DNA from: a virus
IMG/VR virus record: IMGVR_UViG_3300046804_003924
Coordinates: 1-31,837 of that record
DNA length: 31,837 nucleotides
Strand: one strand, 5' to 3'
Part shown: positions 13,712 to 21,131 of the stretch, piece after piece
Numbering within the stretch: position 1 is the first letter of the stretch
How the letters are laid out: each line of letters opens with the position of its first letter
The notes under the pieces: generated by a model
The model's input: the letters and a program-made list of their open reading frames with translations, nothing else
What the model was told of the DNA's origin: nothing
Database searches by the model: none
Program-made: the position numbers and the translations under genes

Positions 13712-14048
13712 GTTTGTTCCCAAAGGATGGGGATTTGAAAAGTGGATTGTGAATTGTGAAGAATACTGTGGGAAACTCCTTTATTTTGTAAAGGGGAGAA
13801 AGTGTTCTTGGCATTATCACAAACTCAAAGATGAGGTCTTCTACATTCAAAGTGGAAAAATTTTGTTAAGATATTCTCTGGATGATGACATTGCTCTTGC
13901 CGATACAATCATTCTATCCAAGGGTGATCGGTTTCACATTTATCGTGGACTAAAACATCAGATGGAAGCATTAGAAGATACGGAACTCTTTGAATTTTCA
14001 ACACAGCATTTTGACGAAGACAGTTACAGACTTATTACTGGAGACTAA
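13686..14048 (+). CDS. Cupin protein, sugar isomerase/epimerase-like
   Basis: 120 aa single cupin domain. WHYHKLKDEVFYIQSGKILL has the G(X)5HXH-type metal-binding residues and the Glu; the second motif GDRFHIYRGLKHQMEA supplies the last His. KGWGFEKWI near the N-terminus is like the WG(x)E start of mannose-6-phosphate isomerase type II domains. A role in supplying or epimerising sugar nucleotides is plausible. ATG 13686 is used, 13692 is an alternative. Confidence 0.65.
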   Translation: MPMSSSEIKFVPKGWGFEKWIVNCEEYCGKLLYFVKGRKCSWHYHKLKDEVFYIQSGKILLRYSLDDDIALADTIILSKGDRFHIYRGLKHQMEALEDTELFEFSTQHFDEDSYRLITGD

Positions 14049-14908
14049 TGAAAATTACTATTCTTGGATCAAGTGGGCAGATAGGTGCCTATCTTTCAGA
14101 ATACTTGCGTGACAAGGGACACGTAGTTATTGATTTTGATAAGGTTGAAACGCCGAATCATGATATGACTGTGATTCCAAATCAATATCTAGAGAATGCC
14201 ATTAAAGAAGCAGACTTTGTTTTCTTCCTTGCTTTTGATGTTGGTGGGTCTAGGTATTTGAAAAAGTATCAGCATACTTTCCAGTTCATTAATAACAATA
14301 CTCGTTTGATGGCAAATGCTTTTGGACTGTTGGAAAAATATAATAAAAGGTTTGTATTTGCATCATCGCAGATGAGTAATATGAGTTACTCTCCCTATGG
14401 TGTTCTTAAAAACGTCGGAGAACTTTATACCAAGTCACTCAAGGGTCTCACTGTAAAGTTCTGGAATGTTTATGGTGTAGAGAAGGATCTAGAAAAGTCG
14501 CACGTTATTACTGATTTTATCCGTAAGGGATTTGAAGAAGGTGAGTTTGAAATGCTCACTGACGGGACAGAAGAACGACAGTTTCTATATGCTGAAGATT
14601 GTTGTGAAGCACTAGAAACAATTATGGAATCTTATACGGATTTCAAACCAGAAGATCCTCTACACATTACTTCTTTCCGTAGTGAATCAATCAAGCAGGT
14701 TGCTGAAATCATTCAAGGACAATTCAATCTTATTGGTAGATATGATGTGAAGATTAAACCAGGGATCGCAAAAGACAGCGTTCAGATGGATAAGAGAAAC
14801 GAAGCTGATAATTACATTACGAATTGGTGGATGCCAAAGACTAATCTACAAGATGGCATCTCAAAAGTATTCCAGAGTATGAAAGAGCATTATGACAATA
14901 TCGTATAA
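14048..14908 (+). CDS. NAD-dependent epimerase/dehydratase (SDR)
   Basis: 286 aa. GSSGQIG at 7-13 is the nucleotide-binding motif; SSQMS near 106-110 gives the Ser, and SPYGVLK gives the Y117/K121 pair. KFWNVYGVEKD and QFLYAEDCCEALE are typical late extended-SDR segments. It differs from the other two SDR genes of the operon. Likely nucleotide-sugar epimerase or reductase; substrate not assignable by reading. It overlaps the next gene by 17 nt. Confidence 0.72.
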   Translation: MKITILGSSGQIGAYLSEYLRDKGHVVIDFDKVETPNHDMTVIPNQYLENAIKEADFVFFLAFDVGGSRYLKKYQHTFQFINNNTRLMANAFGLLEKYNKRFVFASSQMSNMSYSPYGVLKNVGELYTKSLKGLTVKFWNVYGVEKDLEKSHVITDFIRKGFEEGEFEMLTDGTEERQFLYAEDCCEALETIMESYTDFKPEDPLHITSFRSESIKQVAEIIQGQFNLIGRYDVKIKPGIAKDSVQMDKRNEADNYITNWWMPKTNLQDGISKVFQSMKEHYDNIV

Positions 14909-15740
14909 TCGTCTTGGGTCAAATGGAAGACTTGGCAACCAGATGTTTCAGTATGCTGGTTTTCGGGGAGTTGCTGCCAATCGTGGATTTGATTGGGTGA
15001 TTCCTCCAGAGGATGCTGAGTCCACTTGTAATTATGGACTATTTGAATGTTTTAAAATGTCTCATGTTCAGGAACAGAACAAGGGATATGGGCATTCTAA
15101 CTGGCAGACAATTGACAGTACGATCTTTCACTTTGATGAAGATCTTTATCACAACTGTCCAGACAATGTAAATGTAAATTCATATTTTCAGACTGAAAAA
15201 TATTTTAAGAACATTGAAAAAGAAATTAGAGAAGACTTTACGTTTAATGATGAGATTGTAGAGTCTTGTCAAGAAATTATGAGTGATATTGGTGATGCTA
15301 TTTTCATTCACGTCCGTCGTGGAGACTATGTTGCGACTCCAGATTATCATCCAACTCTACCAATTGATTATTACAAACAGGCACTAAATCGATTTAATTC
15401 CGATCTTCCTGTTCTTATTTTTTCAGATTCTCTTGATTGGGTAAAGCAACAAGAACTTTTTGAGGATGATAGATTTTTGATTTCTGAAAACCACGTCAAG
15501 TATCCAAACAAAATTAAACTTGGTGATGGATCTATTCAACAGTCACTAGTTCCTTATTGGGATCTATGCTTGATGAGTATGTGTAAAGGTGCTATAATTG
15601 CTAATAGTAGTATGAGTTGGTGGGGTGCCTGGTTACAAAATGGAGCAGGTAAAGTGATTGCTCCTAATCTTTGGTTTGGCAGTGCTTATTCACACTATAT
15701 TATGGATGATTTAATTCCTGAATCCTGGGAGAAGATTTAA
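14892..15740 (+). CDS. GT11 family glycosyltransferase (alpha-1,2-fucosyltransferase type), copy 1
   Basis: 282 aa. Three GT11 hallmarks: NGRLGNQMFQYAGFRG at the N-terminus, FIHVRRGDYV (GDP-fucose binding) and ANSSMSWWGAWLQ near the C-terminus. The middle QTEKYFKNIEKEIREDF is also family-typical. GT11 enzymes transfer L-fucose or similar from GDP-fucose. It is the first of three related copies here; it overlaps the SDR gene and shares one base with copy 2. Confidence 0.85.
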   Translation: MTISYNRLGSNGRLGNQMFQYAGFRGVAANRGFDWVIPPEDAESTCNYGLFECFKMSHVQEQNKGYGHSNWQTIDSTIFHFDEDLYHNCPDNVNVNSYFQTEKYFKNIEKEIREDFTFNDEIVESCQEIMSDIGDAIFIHVRRGDYVATPDYHPTLPIDYYKQALNRFNSDLPVLIFSDSLDWVKQQELFEDDRFLISENHVKYPNKIKLGDGSIQQSLVPYWDLCLMSMCKGAIIANSSMSWWGAWLQNGAGKVIAPNLWFGSAYSHYIMDDLIPESWEKI

Positions 15741-16597
15741 TGCTCACGTTTAATAAACTTGGAAAGTCTGGAAGACTTGGTAATCAGATGTTTCAGTATG
15801 CTGCATTAAGAGGTATTGCTGCGAACCGTGGATTTGATTGGGCAGTTCCACCTCCAGGCACATCAGGAGTTGATGAGTTTGGGTGTGAGAATAATTATTG
15901 CATGTTTGACACCTTCAAACTTCCTCATGCCACTCCAGAACATCATGGAGTTTCTGATGATTTTCCTTGGGCAATCTGGAAAGAGTTTCACTTTAACGAA
16001 GAACTGTTCAATAATTGTCCCGACAATGTGAATCTTGATGGATACTTTCAGACCGAAAAGTATTTCAAAAACATTGAGAAAGAAATTCGTAAAGACTTTC
16101 AGTTCCAAGATGACATCTATAATCCTTGTAAGGAGATGATGGACAGTCTGGGTGAAGGTAGAAAACTGTTTCTTCACATTCGTAGAGGAGATCCTAAACT
16201 TCCTTGGGCATATGTGAATCTTCAAAATGCTCACCCAGTTCAGACTTGGGAATACTATGAAGAGGCACTCAGTCATTTCCCAGATGACATTCCAGTCTTT
16301 GTATTCTCTGATGTAATTGAGTGGTGTAAGGAGCAAGAGTTCTTTCAACCAGATCGTTTTATTCTTTCAGAAACACTTGATGAGTTTGCTGATGGGCAGA
16401 GAGTTCCCTGGATTGATCTTTGTCTGATGTCTATGTGTACGGATGCGATTATTGCCAACTCTTCATTCTCTTGGTGGGGTGCTTGGTTGATTGATAATCC
16501 AGAAAAGACTGTGATTGCTCCTAAGAAGTGGTTTGGTTCACAGTTTGATCACTATAAGATGGATGATTTGATTCCAGAGGGGTGGACTCAACTATGA
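15740..16597 (+). CDS. GT11 family glycosyltransferase, copy 2
   Basis: 285 aa. SGRLGNQMFQYAALRGIA, FLHIRRGDPKL and ANSSFSWWGAWLI mark GT11. Compared with copy 1 it has a longer insert after the RRGD motif (WAYVNLQNAHPVQTWEYYEE) and extra residues near position 36 (FGCENNYCMFDTF). Note RRGDP in place of RRGDY. Immediately adjacent to copy 1, so it very likely arose by tandem duplication. Specificity probably differs. Confidence 0.85.
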   Translation: MLTFNKLGKSGRLGNQMFQYAALRGIAANRGFDWAVPPPGTSGVDEFGCENNYCMFDTFKLPHATPEHHGVSDDFPWAIWKEFHFNEELFNNCPDNVNLDGYFQTEKYFKNIEKEIRKDFQFQDDIYNPCKEMMDSLGEGRKLFLHIRRGDPKLPWAYVNLQNAHPVQTWEYYEEALSHFPDDIPVFVFSDVIEWCKEQEFFQPDRFILSETLDEFADGQRVPWIDLCLMSMCTDAIIANSSFSWWGAWLIDNPEKTVIAPKKWFGSQFDHYKMDDLIPEGWTQL

Positions 16598-17409
16598 AAG
16601 ATCTGACTTATATTCTTCCCACAAGAATTGAATCAGAAGACCGCCTCAAGAACATCATCACTTCTGTAACTTATCTTCTTAAGAATTTTCCAGAGGCAAC
16701 AGTGATTGTCAAGGAAGTCAGTGATCACGCAACGTTTAAGTTTCGTGCGATTCCAGAGATTAAGAAGTATGTGAGTATTGATAATCTTCAATATATCTTT
16801 GAGGAAAACACAGAAGATCTATTTCACAAGACTCGGATTCTCAATGATTTGATTCTGCTAACAAAGACAAAGGTTGTTTGTAGTCATGATGTTGATGTTA
16901 TCTACCCTGTGAGTAGTCATCAGCAGGCATATCAAACAATCCTGAATGGAGAGGCAGATGTAATCTATCCTTATGGTTGTGGAGTCTATCAGTTTCAGGT
17001 AGACTATCCCATGGAAGTCTTTCAATCATTTCTTGAAAGTGGATTTGATATGAGAGTCATTGAAACCAGATGTAGAACAGAATCTTCTACGATTGGTTGG
17101 ACACAGTTCTATTCCAGAGAAAAGGTAATCGCTGGTGGAATGTGGAATGAAAACTTCTTGTCCTGGGGTGCCGAAGATTGTGAATTTTATTTTAGGTTCA
17201 ATGCTCTGGGATACAAAGTCGGTAGAATCAATGATTGGATCTGGCACTTTGAACATTCCAGAACACATAACTCTCATTATCATAATCCAAAGTTTATGGA
17301 TAATCATAACCTGTGGCAGTGGTTGAGGGAGCAAGATAAGGATACGATTGTAAAATATATGAATCAACAGGAATACTTGGCACGGAGATTTAGTGATGCT
17401 CGCATTTAA
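16594..17409 (+). CDS. Glycosyltransferase, GT-A (family 2/galactosyltransferase-like)
   Basis: 271 aa. TYILPTRIESEDRLKNI at the start is a GT2-like first strand, CSHDVDVIYP carries the DxD metal motif, and GGMWNENFLSWGAEDCEFYF is the hallmark of the galactosyltransferase C-terminal region (WGxEDxEF), followed by RINDWIWHFEHSR. ATG 16594 overlaps the GT11 stop, so I prefer it over the GTG 12 nt upstream. It sits between GT11 copies 2 and 3 and breaks up the array. Confidence 0.78.
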   Translation: MKDLTYILPTRIESEDRLKNIITSVTYLLKNFPEATVIVKEVSDHATFKFRAIPEIKKYVSIDNLQYIFEENTEDLFHKTRILNDLILLTKTKVVCSHDVDVIYPVSSHQQAYQTILNGEADVIYPYGCGVYQFQVDYPMEVFQSFLESGFDMRVIETRCRTESSTIGWTQFYSREKVIAGGMWNENFLSWGAEDCEFYFRFNALGYKVGRINDWIWHFEHSRTHNSHYHNPKFMDNHNLWQWLREQDKDTIVKYMNQQEYLARRFSDARI

Positions 17410-18187
17410 TCATTTAGGACACCTGGGTAGACTGGGCAATCAGATGTTCCAGTATGCATCATTGAGAGGTATTGCTGCTCGTAGAGGATATGACTTTGGG
17501 ATTCCACCTTCTAAGTTTGAAGATGAATGGAGATCTCATCAGTTGTTTGAAGTATTTGATCTTCCAAATCTTCCTAGATCAAATGTTAAGTATCTGGACG
17601 GTGGTAATGCTCCTGTTGCCCAAGAACGATTTTTTCATTTTGACCAACTGTTATTTGATCAGTGTCCAAATGATGTATCACTGTTTGGATTCTTTCAGTC
17701 GGAGAAATATTTCAAGCACATAGAGAATAGTATTCTTGAGGACTTTACGTTCCGAGATCATATTCTGGAACCGTGTAAAGAGATTGCCGAAGGTTTTGAC
17801 AATCCAGTGTCCCTTCACGTTCGTCGTACAGACTACTTGACAAATAATGCGAATCATCATAATCTAGACTTAAGTTATTATGAAGAAGCACTGAAGCATT
17901 TTGATGGAAGACAAGTGATTGTTTTCTCTGATGATCCAGAGTGGTGCCAGGAACAAGAACTGTTCTCCGATGATCGGTTCCTTGTATCCGAATCTGGTGA
18001 TAATAAGATTGATCTGTGCCTGATGACTTTCTGTACAGGACATATTATTGCCAATTCTTCATTCTCCTGGTGGGGTGCGTGGTTGGCAAAAAGTGAAAAG
18101 GTCATCGCACCATCAAAATGGTTTGGTCCCAATAATGCTGATAAAGAAACCAAAGATTTAATTCCTGAAACTTGGACTATCATCTAA
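17396..18187 (+). CDS. GT11 family glycosyltransferase, copy 3
   Basis: 263 aa. LGRLGNQMFQYASLRGIA, LHVRRTDYLTN (RRTD instead of RRGD) and ANSSFSWWGAWLA show GT11. It is shorter than copies 1 and 2. ATG 17396 is used (GTG 17393 directly before is possible); a Shine-Dalgarno GGAG is at 17384-17387. The RRGD to RRTD change may alter donor use. It overlaps the stop of the GT-A gene by 14 nt. Confidence 0.84.
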   Translation: MLAFNHLGHLGRLGNQMFQYASLRGIAARRGYDFGIPPSKFEDEWRSHQLFEVFDLPNLPRSNVKYLDGGNAPVAQERFFHFDQLLFDQCPNDVSLFGFFQSEKYFKHIENSILEDFTFRDHILEPCKEIAEGFDNPVSLHVRRTDYLTNNANHHNLDLSYYEEALKHFDGRQVIVFSDDPEWCQEQELFSDDRFLVSESGDNKIDLCLMTFCTGHIIANSSFSWWGAWLAKSEKVIAPSKWFGPNNADKETKDLIPETWTII

Positions 18188-18978
18188 TGGATAAGAATAA
18201 GTCAACCTATAAACTCAAGAACATTGCTCCCATATACTATCTCAATCTGGATGGACAACCAGAGAGAAGGCAGTACATGGAGGATCAGTTCAAGTATTGG
18301 GAAGTAGAAAACTATACTCGCATTTCTGCTTATGATGGTCGTGATGATGACTTGAGTGATATTATCAAAGGTCGGTATCCAGAGGATATGACTTCTGGTG
18401 AGATTGGATGTACAACCTCTCATCTCAAGGCAATCAAACATTGGTATGAAACTTCTGATAGTCCTTATGCCATCTTTATGGAAGATGACGTTGATCTAGA
18501 TACTGTTCGTTTTTGGGATTTTACTTGGACGCAGTTTGCTGGTAAACTTCCTTATGATTGGGATGTAGTTCAACTGGCAATCATTTGTACAGGTGCTCTT
18601 CATGTAAAACTTCATCGTAGGTTTATTAATGATTTTTCTACTGCCTGCTACATGATCACTCGTCATCATGCAGAGAAACTTATCAAACATCATGTGAGAG
18701 ATGACAAATATAAACTTGATCAAGGTGTAAAACCCAGAGCAGTTGCAGATGATTTAATTTATAACTCTGGTAATACTTATGCTATTCCACTGTTCTTGTA
18801 TAAGATTCAACTAGGGTCTTCTATTCATCCAGAGCATATTGATATTTTTCATAGAGCAAGTCATGATGGTTTGAGACAGTATTGGGAACAGCAAGGATGT
18901 AATCTCAAACTTGAAGAGTTGATGGACTATGATCCTTATTTGGGTAGGGTGACCGAACCAGTTCAGGCAGAACAGTAA
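18187..18978 (+). CDS. GT25 family glycosyltransferase (LPS galactosyltransferase type)
   Basis: 263 aa. IYYLNLDGQPERRQYM is the family's first strand with the Arg pair, EIGCTTSHLKAIKHWYE is the characteristic Cys-Ser-His segment and AIFMEDDVDLD the metal-binding EDD motif. Members add beta-galactose or related sugars to LPS inner core or to collagen-like proteins. The last gene of the operon; ATG 18187 shares a base with the previous stop. The C-terminal 40 residues, with the tail RVTEPVQAEQ, are outside the core. Confidence 0.8.
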   Translation: MDKNKSTYKLKNIAPIYYLNLDGQPERRQYMEDQFKYWEVENYTRISAYDGRDDDLSDIIKGRYPEDMTSGEIGCTTSHLKAIKHWYETSDSPYAIFMEDDVDLDTVRFWDFTWTQFAGKLPYDWDVVQLAIICTGALHVKLHRRFINDFSTACYMITRHHAEKLIKHHVRDDKYKLDQGVKPRAVADDLIYNSGNTYAIPLFLYKIQLGSSIHPEHIDIFHRASHDGLRQYWEQQGCNLKLEELMDYDPYLGRVTEPVQAEQ

Positions 18979-19011
18979 GCATTTATACTTAATTTGTTAG
19001 GATATTTGAAC

Positions 19012-19038
19012 AAAGGGGCTTGACGCCCCTTTATTTTT
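19012..19038 (+). terminator. Intrinsic terminator of the glycan operon
   Basis: AAAGGGGC (19012-19019), loop TTGAC, GCCCCTTT (19025-19032), then ATTTTT. The loop is part of the -35 box of the next promoter. Confidence 0.88.
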
Positions 19039-19048
19039 GCTATATAAT
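19020..19048 (+). promoter_or_regulatory. Sigma70-type promoter of hli, -35 in terminator loop
   Basis: TTGACG (19020-19025), 17-nt spacer, TATAAT (19043-19048). The -35 lies in the loop and first stem base of the terminator. Drives hli, petF, peroxiredoxin genes, with the ATG of hli 27 nt downstream. Confidence 0.8.
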
Positions 19049-19075
19049 TGTGTAACAATTCTTAACGAATTTACG

Positions 19076-19270
19076 ATGACTGTAACGACTAATGAATATG
19101 GGCAACAGAATATGTTTGCCAAAGAGCCTACCATGTATTATGAGAACTATGGGATGCTCACCCCTAATGAAGTAAAGGAGAGAACCAATGGACGCTGGGC
19201 TATGGTCGGCATTGTTGCTGGCTTCATTTCTTATGCTATCACTGGCAACCTCTACTTCGGACTCTTCTGA
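19076..19270 (+). CDS. hli: High-light inducible protein
   Basis: 64 aa. The signature ERTNGRWAMVGIVAGFISYA (residues about 35-54) is the chlorophyll-binding single helix of HLI/ELIP-type proteins, followed by ITGNLYFG. Works in the thylakoid membrane to protect photosystem II from excess light. ATG 19076 lies 27 nt after the -10 of a strong promoter, so it is preferred over an earlier in-frame start. Common in cyanophages along with psbA. A second, shorter hli gene is at 19929. Confidence 0.9.
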   Translation: MTVTTNEYGQQNMFAKEPTMYYENYGMLTPNEVKERTNGRWAMVGIVAGFISYAITGNLYFGLF

Positions 19271-19279
19271 TACTTGACA

Positions 19280-19366
19280 ATGACTTCAATTATCTTTACA
19301 ATTACTAGTGTTGCCTTTTTCGTTTTACTGGCACACTCCGTAAATCAACTATCAGAGACTTATTAA
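19280..19366 (+). CDS. 28-aa membrane peptide between hli and petF
   Basis: MTSIIFTITSVAFFVLLAHS, then VNQLSETY: one hydrophobic helix of about 17 residues. It starts 9 nt after hli stops and ends 3 nt before petF. Shape fits a single-helix photosynthetic subunit, but I compared it in memory with PsbT, PsbM, PsbN, PetN and Psb30 and none match. Real but unassigned. Confidence 0.5.
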   Translation: MTSIIFTITSVAFFVLLAHSVNQLSETY

Positions 19367-19369
19367 ACT

Positions 19370-19660
19370 ATGGCTTACAATGTTACTCTCCGCTCTCCCG
19401 ACGGCACCGAGACCACCATTCAGTGCGAAGGCGATCAGTATATTCTTGAAGCAGCAGAAGAAGCAGGTGTGGACCTTCCTTCTTCATGTAAGGCAGGTGC
19501 TTGCTCTGCCTGTGCTGGCAAACTGATTAGTGGCACTGTAGATAATGAAGAACAGTCTTTCCTTGATGATGACCAAATTGCTGATGGTTGGGTACTCACC
19601 TGTGTTGCCTATCCTACTAGCGATTGTGTGATTTTGACCGAGCAAGAGGAAAACCTGTGA
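19370..19660 (+). CDS. petF: Ferredoxin [2Fe-2S], plant type
   Basis: 96 aa. All four iron-sulphur cysteines are in place: C40, C45 and C48 in [13 protein letters not shown], and C78 in WVLTCVAYP. It accepts electrons from photosystem I and can feed ribonucleotide reduction or bilin reductases during infection. In cyanophages petF often sits with other electron-transfer genes as here. Its end overlaps the next gene by 4 nt. Confidence 0.92.
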   Translation: MAYNVTLRSPDGTETTIQCEGDQYILEAAEEAGVDLPSSCKAGACSACAGKLISGTVDNEEQSFLDDDQIADGWVLTCVAYPTSDCVILTEQEENL

Positions 19661-19932
19661 CCGCTGGAATGCTTGGGCAGTTTGCTCTTGCCCTTGAAAA
19701 ACTTGGATGGGACGCCAACGATGAACTCTCTGTTGAGATTGGCGGTGTAGCAGTCACAGGAACTGCTACTCACCCAGACGCAAATGCTAAGTGGGCGAAG
19801 CCATTTGGAACCGTATCTTACCAGAACGACGCTTTTATTGTTATTAAGAATAAAACCAGAAGTCCTATGGTCTTCTCCCAACCCAATCCCGAACTTAAAC
19901 AACAACACCCCTATCAAGGAGAAAAACAATGA
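19657..19932 (+). CDS. Small hypothetical protein after petF
   Basis: 91 aa from GTG 19657, which has a GAGGA Shine-Dalgarno at 19646-19650 and overlaps the petF stop. [20 protein letters not shown], then beta-strand-rich [20 protein letters not shown] and a Gln/Pro-rich C-terminus. No domain recognised. Co-expression with petF suggests a photosynthesis-related role but nothing more specific. Confidence 0.6.
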   Translation: MTAGMLGQFALALEKLGWDANDELSVEIGGVAVTGTATHPDANAKWAKPFGTVSYQNDAFIVIKNKTRSPMVFSQPNPELKQQHPYQGEKQ

Positions 19933-20036
19933 ACGAAAAAGCAGAACGTATTAATGGTTGGGCAGCAATGATTGGTATTGTTGCCGCTATGGGCTCTTAT
20001 GCCTTCACTGGTCAAATCATCCCTGGTATTTGGTGA
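19929..20036 (+). CDS. hli: Short high-light inducible protein
   Basis: 35 aa: ERINGWAAMIGIVAAMGSYA then FTGQIIPGIW. The (E)R-NG-AAMIG core is that of HLI proteins, and the length is at the low end of phage hli genes. ATGA overlap with the gene before; its stop TGA is followed at 20038-20042 by the Shine-Dalgarno of peroxiredoxin. A second hli of different type in the same operon. Confidence 0.85.
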   Translation: MNEKAERINGWAAMIGIVAAMGSYAFTGQIIPGIW

Positions 20037-20047
20037 TGGAGGTTTCT

Positions 20048-20575
20048 ATGCGTAAAGAAGGATATCAAGTTCCTCAGGTAGAATTCGTATTCCGTGAAGA
20101 TGGACAATTTATTACTCGCACATCTTCCGATCTCTTTGATAATAAGCGTGTGGTTATTTTCAGTCTACCTGGTGCATTCACTCCTACTTGCAGTGCTTAT
20201 CAACTCCCTGGATTTGAGGAAAAGTACGAGGAGTTTACTGCTCTTGGTATTGATGCTATTTACTGTGTATCTGTTAATGATGGGTTTGTTATGAATGCCT
20301 GGGCACAAGACCAGAACATTGAGAAAGTAAAACTTATCCCCGATGGAAATGCTTACTTCACTCGCTCAATGGGTATGCTCGTCAACAAGTCTAACCTTGG
20401 TTTCGGTAGTCGCTCTTGGCGTTATGCTGCGGTTGTGGATAATGGAGTCATCCAGAAACTATTCGTGGAAGACAGTCAACGTGACAATGCAGACACAGAT
20501 CCTTATGAGGCAACTACACCAGAAGCGGTACTTGAATATGTAAAGTCAAGTGTGAGGGAAACCGCACAAGTTTGA
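20048..20575 (+). CDS. Peroxiredoxin, Prx5-type
   Basis: 175 aa thiol peroxidase. PGAFTPTCS contains the peroxidatic Cys C48, and LPGFEEKYEEFTALGID plus CVSVNDGFVMNAWAQ are specific to the Prx5 (type II) subfamily. It reduces hydrogen peroxide and organic peroxides, and probably limits oxidative damage while photosynthesis runs during infection. ATG 20048 follows the GGAGG at 20038-20042 at 5 nt, so it is preferred over ATG 20036. Close relation to cyanobacterial enzymes is likely; not tested here. Confidence 0.87.
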   Translation: MRKEGYQVPQVEFVFREDGQFITRTSSDLFDNKRVVIFSLPGAFTPTCSAYQLPGFEEKYEEFTALGIDAIYCVSVNDGFVMNAWAQDQNIEKVKLIPDGNAYFTRSMGMLVNKSNLGFGSRSWRYAAVVDNGVIQKLFVEDSQRDNADTDPYEATTPEAVLEYVKSSVRETAQV

Positions 20576-20595
20576 AATAATATGATATAAACTAA

Positions 20596-20627
20596 AACTC
20601 TGCTCTAAATACTGGGCAGAGTTTTTT
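20596..20627 (+). terminator. Intrinsic terminator, late-promoter-like octamer in loop
   Basis: AACTCTGC (20596-20603), 12-nt loop TCTAAATACTGG, GCAGAGTT (20616-20623) and T-run. The loop carries TCTAAATA, one base off NATAAATA. The next start codon is at 20633. Confidence 0.82.
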
Positions 20628-20632
20628 AGTAT

Positions 20633-20797
20633 ATGCCCAGAGGATACCTGACTAAAGATATTATTAAATGTGAAGTTCTTAAGTTAAAAGCAGACTTGGA
20701 TAAAGAGTGGATGAATAAATCTGGATATGATCCAAAGTGGTTGGCGCATCAATATCTTAATAAGGTTCTAGACAAAATAGAAGAATATAGAGTATAA
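20633..20797 (+). CDS. Small conserved-looking hypothetical protein
   Basis: 54 aa: MPRGYLTKDIIKCEVLKLKA, a helical charged middle with KADLDKEWMNKSGYDPKWL, and LNKVLDKIEEYRV at the end. It follows a terminator with a late-promoter-like loop. Looks like a compact two-helix soluble protein. Family unknown. Confidence 0.6.
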   Translation: MPRGYLTKDIIKCEVLKLKADLDKEWMNKSGYDPKWLAHQYLNKVLDKIEEYRV

Positions 20798-20803
20798 TAA
20801 ATA
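20796..20803 (+). promoter_or_regulatory. Late promoter-like octamer AATAAATA
   Basis: Matches NATAAATA and lies 28 nt before the ATG at 20832. It is within a palindromic AT stretch (ATAATA-AA-TATTAT). Confidence 0.5.
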
Positions 20804-20831
20804 TTATTAATGCCAAGAATGACAATAGTTA

Positions 20832-21074
20832 ATGGGTATCTTTAAGAAGACGATAAAATATTCTAAAGATTCTAAAGATCTTAATAATCAAATAAAGAAT
20901 CTTGATGAAGATCTGAAGAAAACTGGTGTCATTTCTGAACAGAATGATGCTGAGACTTTTTGTGTAGAAGAAAAAAAAGAAGAAAATGTTCTCAAAATTG
21001 TTGATAATGTTAAAGTAGTGGAAGAAAAGTTATACAATTGGAGAGAAAGTTTTTTAAATATTCAAAAACACTAA
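20832..21074 (+). CDS. Small coiled-coil-like hypothetical protein
   Basis: 80 aa, Lys/Glu/Asp-rich, with LNNQIKNLDEDLKKTG and KIVDNVKVVEEKLYNWRE giving a heptad-like pattern. Starts MGIFKKTIKYSKDSKD. No Cys motif, no membrane segment. Likely a small virion or regulatory protein; not recognised. Confidence 0.55.
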   Translation: MGIFKKTIKYSKDSKDLNNQIKNLDEDLKKTGVISEQNDAETFCVEEKKEENVLKIVDNVKVVEEKLYNWRESFLNIQKH

Positions 21075-21089
21075 CATAAACTTCATTAC

Positions 21090-21131
21090 AACTCCAAACC
21101 TACCTAAATAATAGTAGGTTTGGAGTTTTTT
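21090..21131 (+). terminator. Terminator hairpin that also covers the RBS of the next HNH gene
   Basis: AACTCCAAACCTAC (21090-21103) pairs perfectly with GTAGGTTTGGAGTT (21114-21127), a 14-bp stem with loop CTAAATAATA, followed by a T-run. It looks like an intrinsic terminator. The 3' arm carries the GGAG Shine-Dalgarno (21122-21125) of the HNH gene at 21132. The loop side contains CCTAAATA (21103-21110), near the late-promoter octamer. Confidence 0.8.

Noticed and set aside
15863-16348. 161-codon minus-strand reading frame
   Set aside because: It lies opposite GT11 copy 2, whose family motifs are clear.
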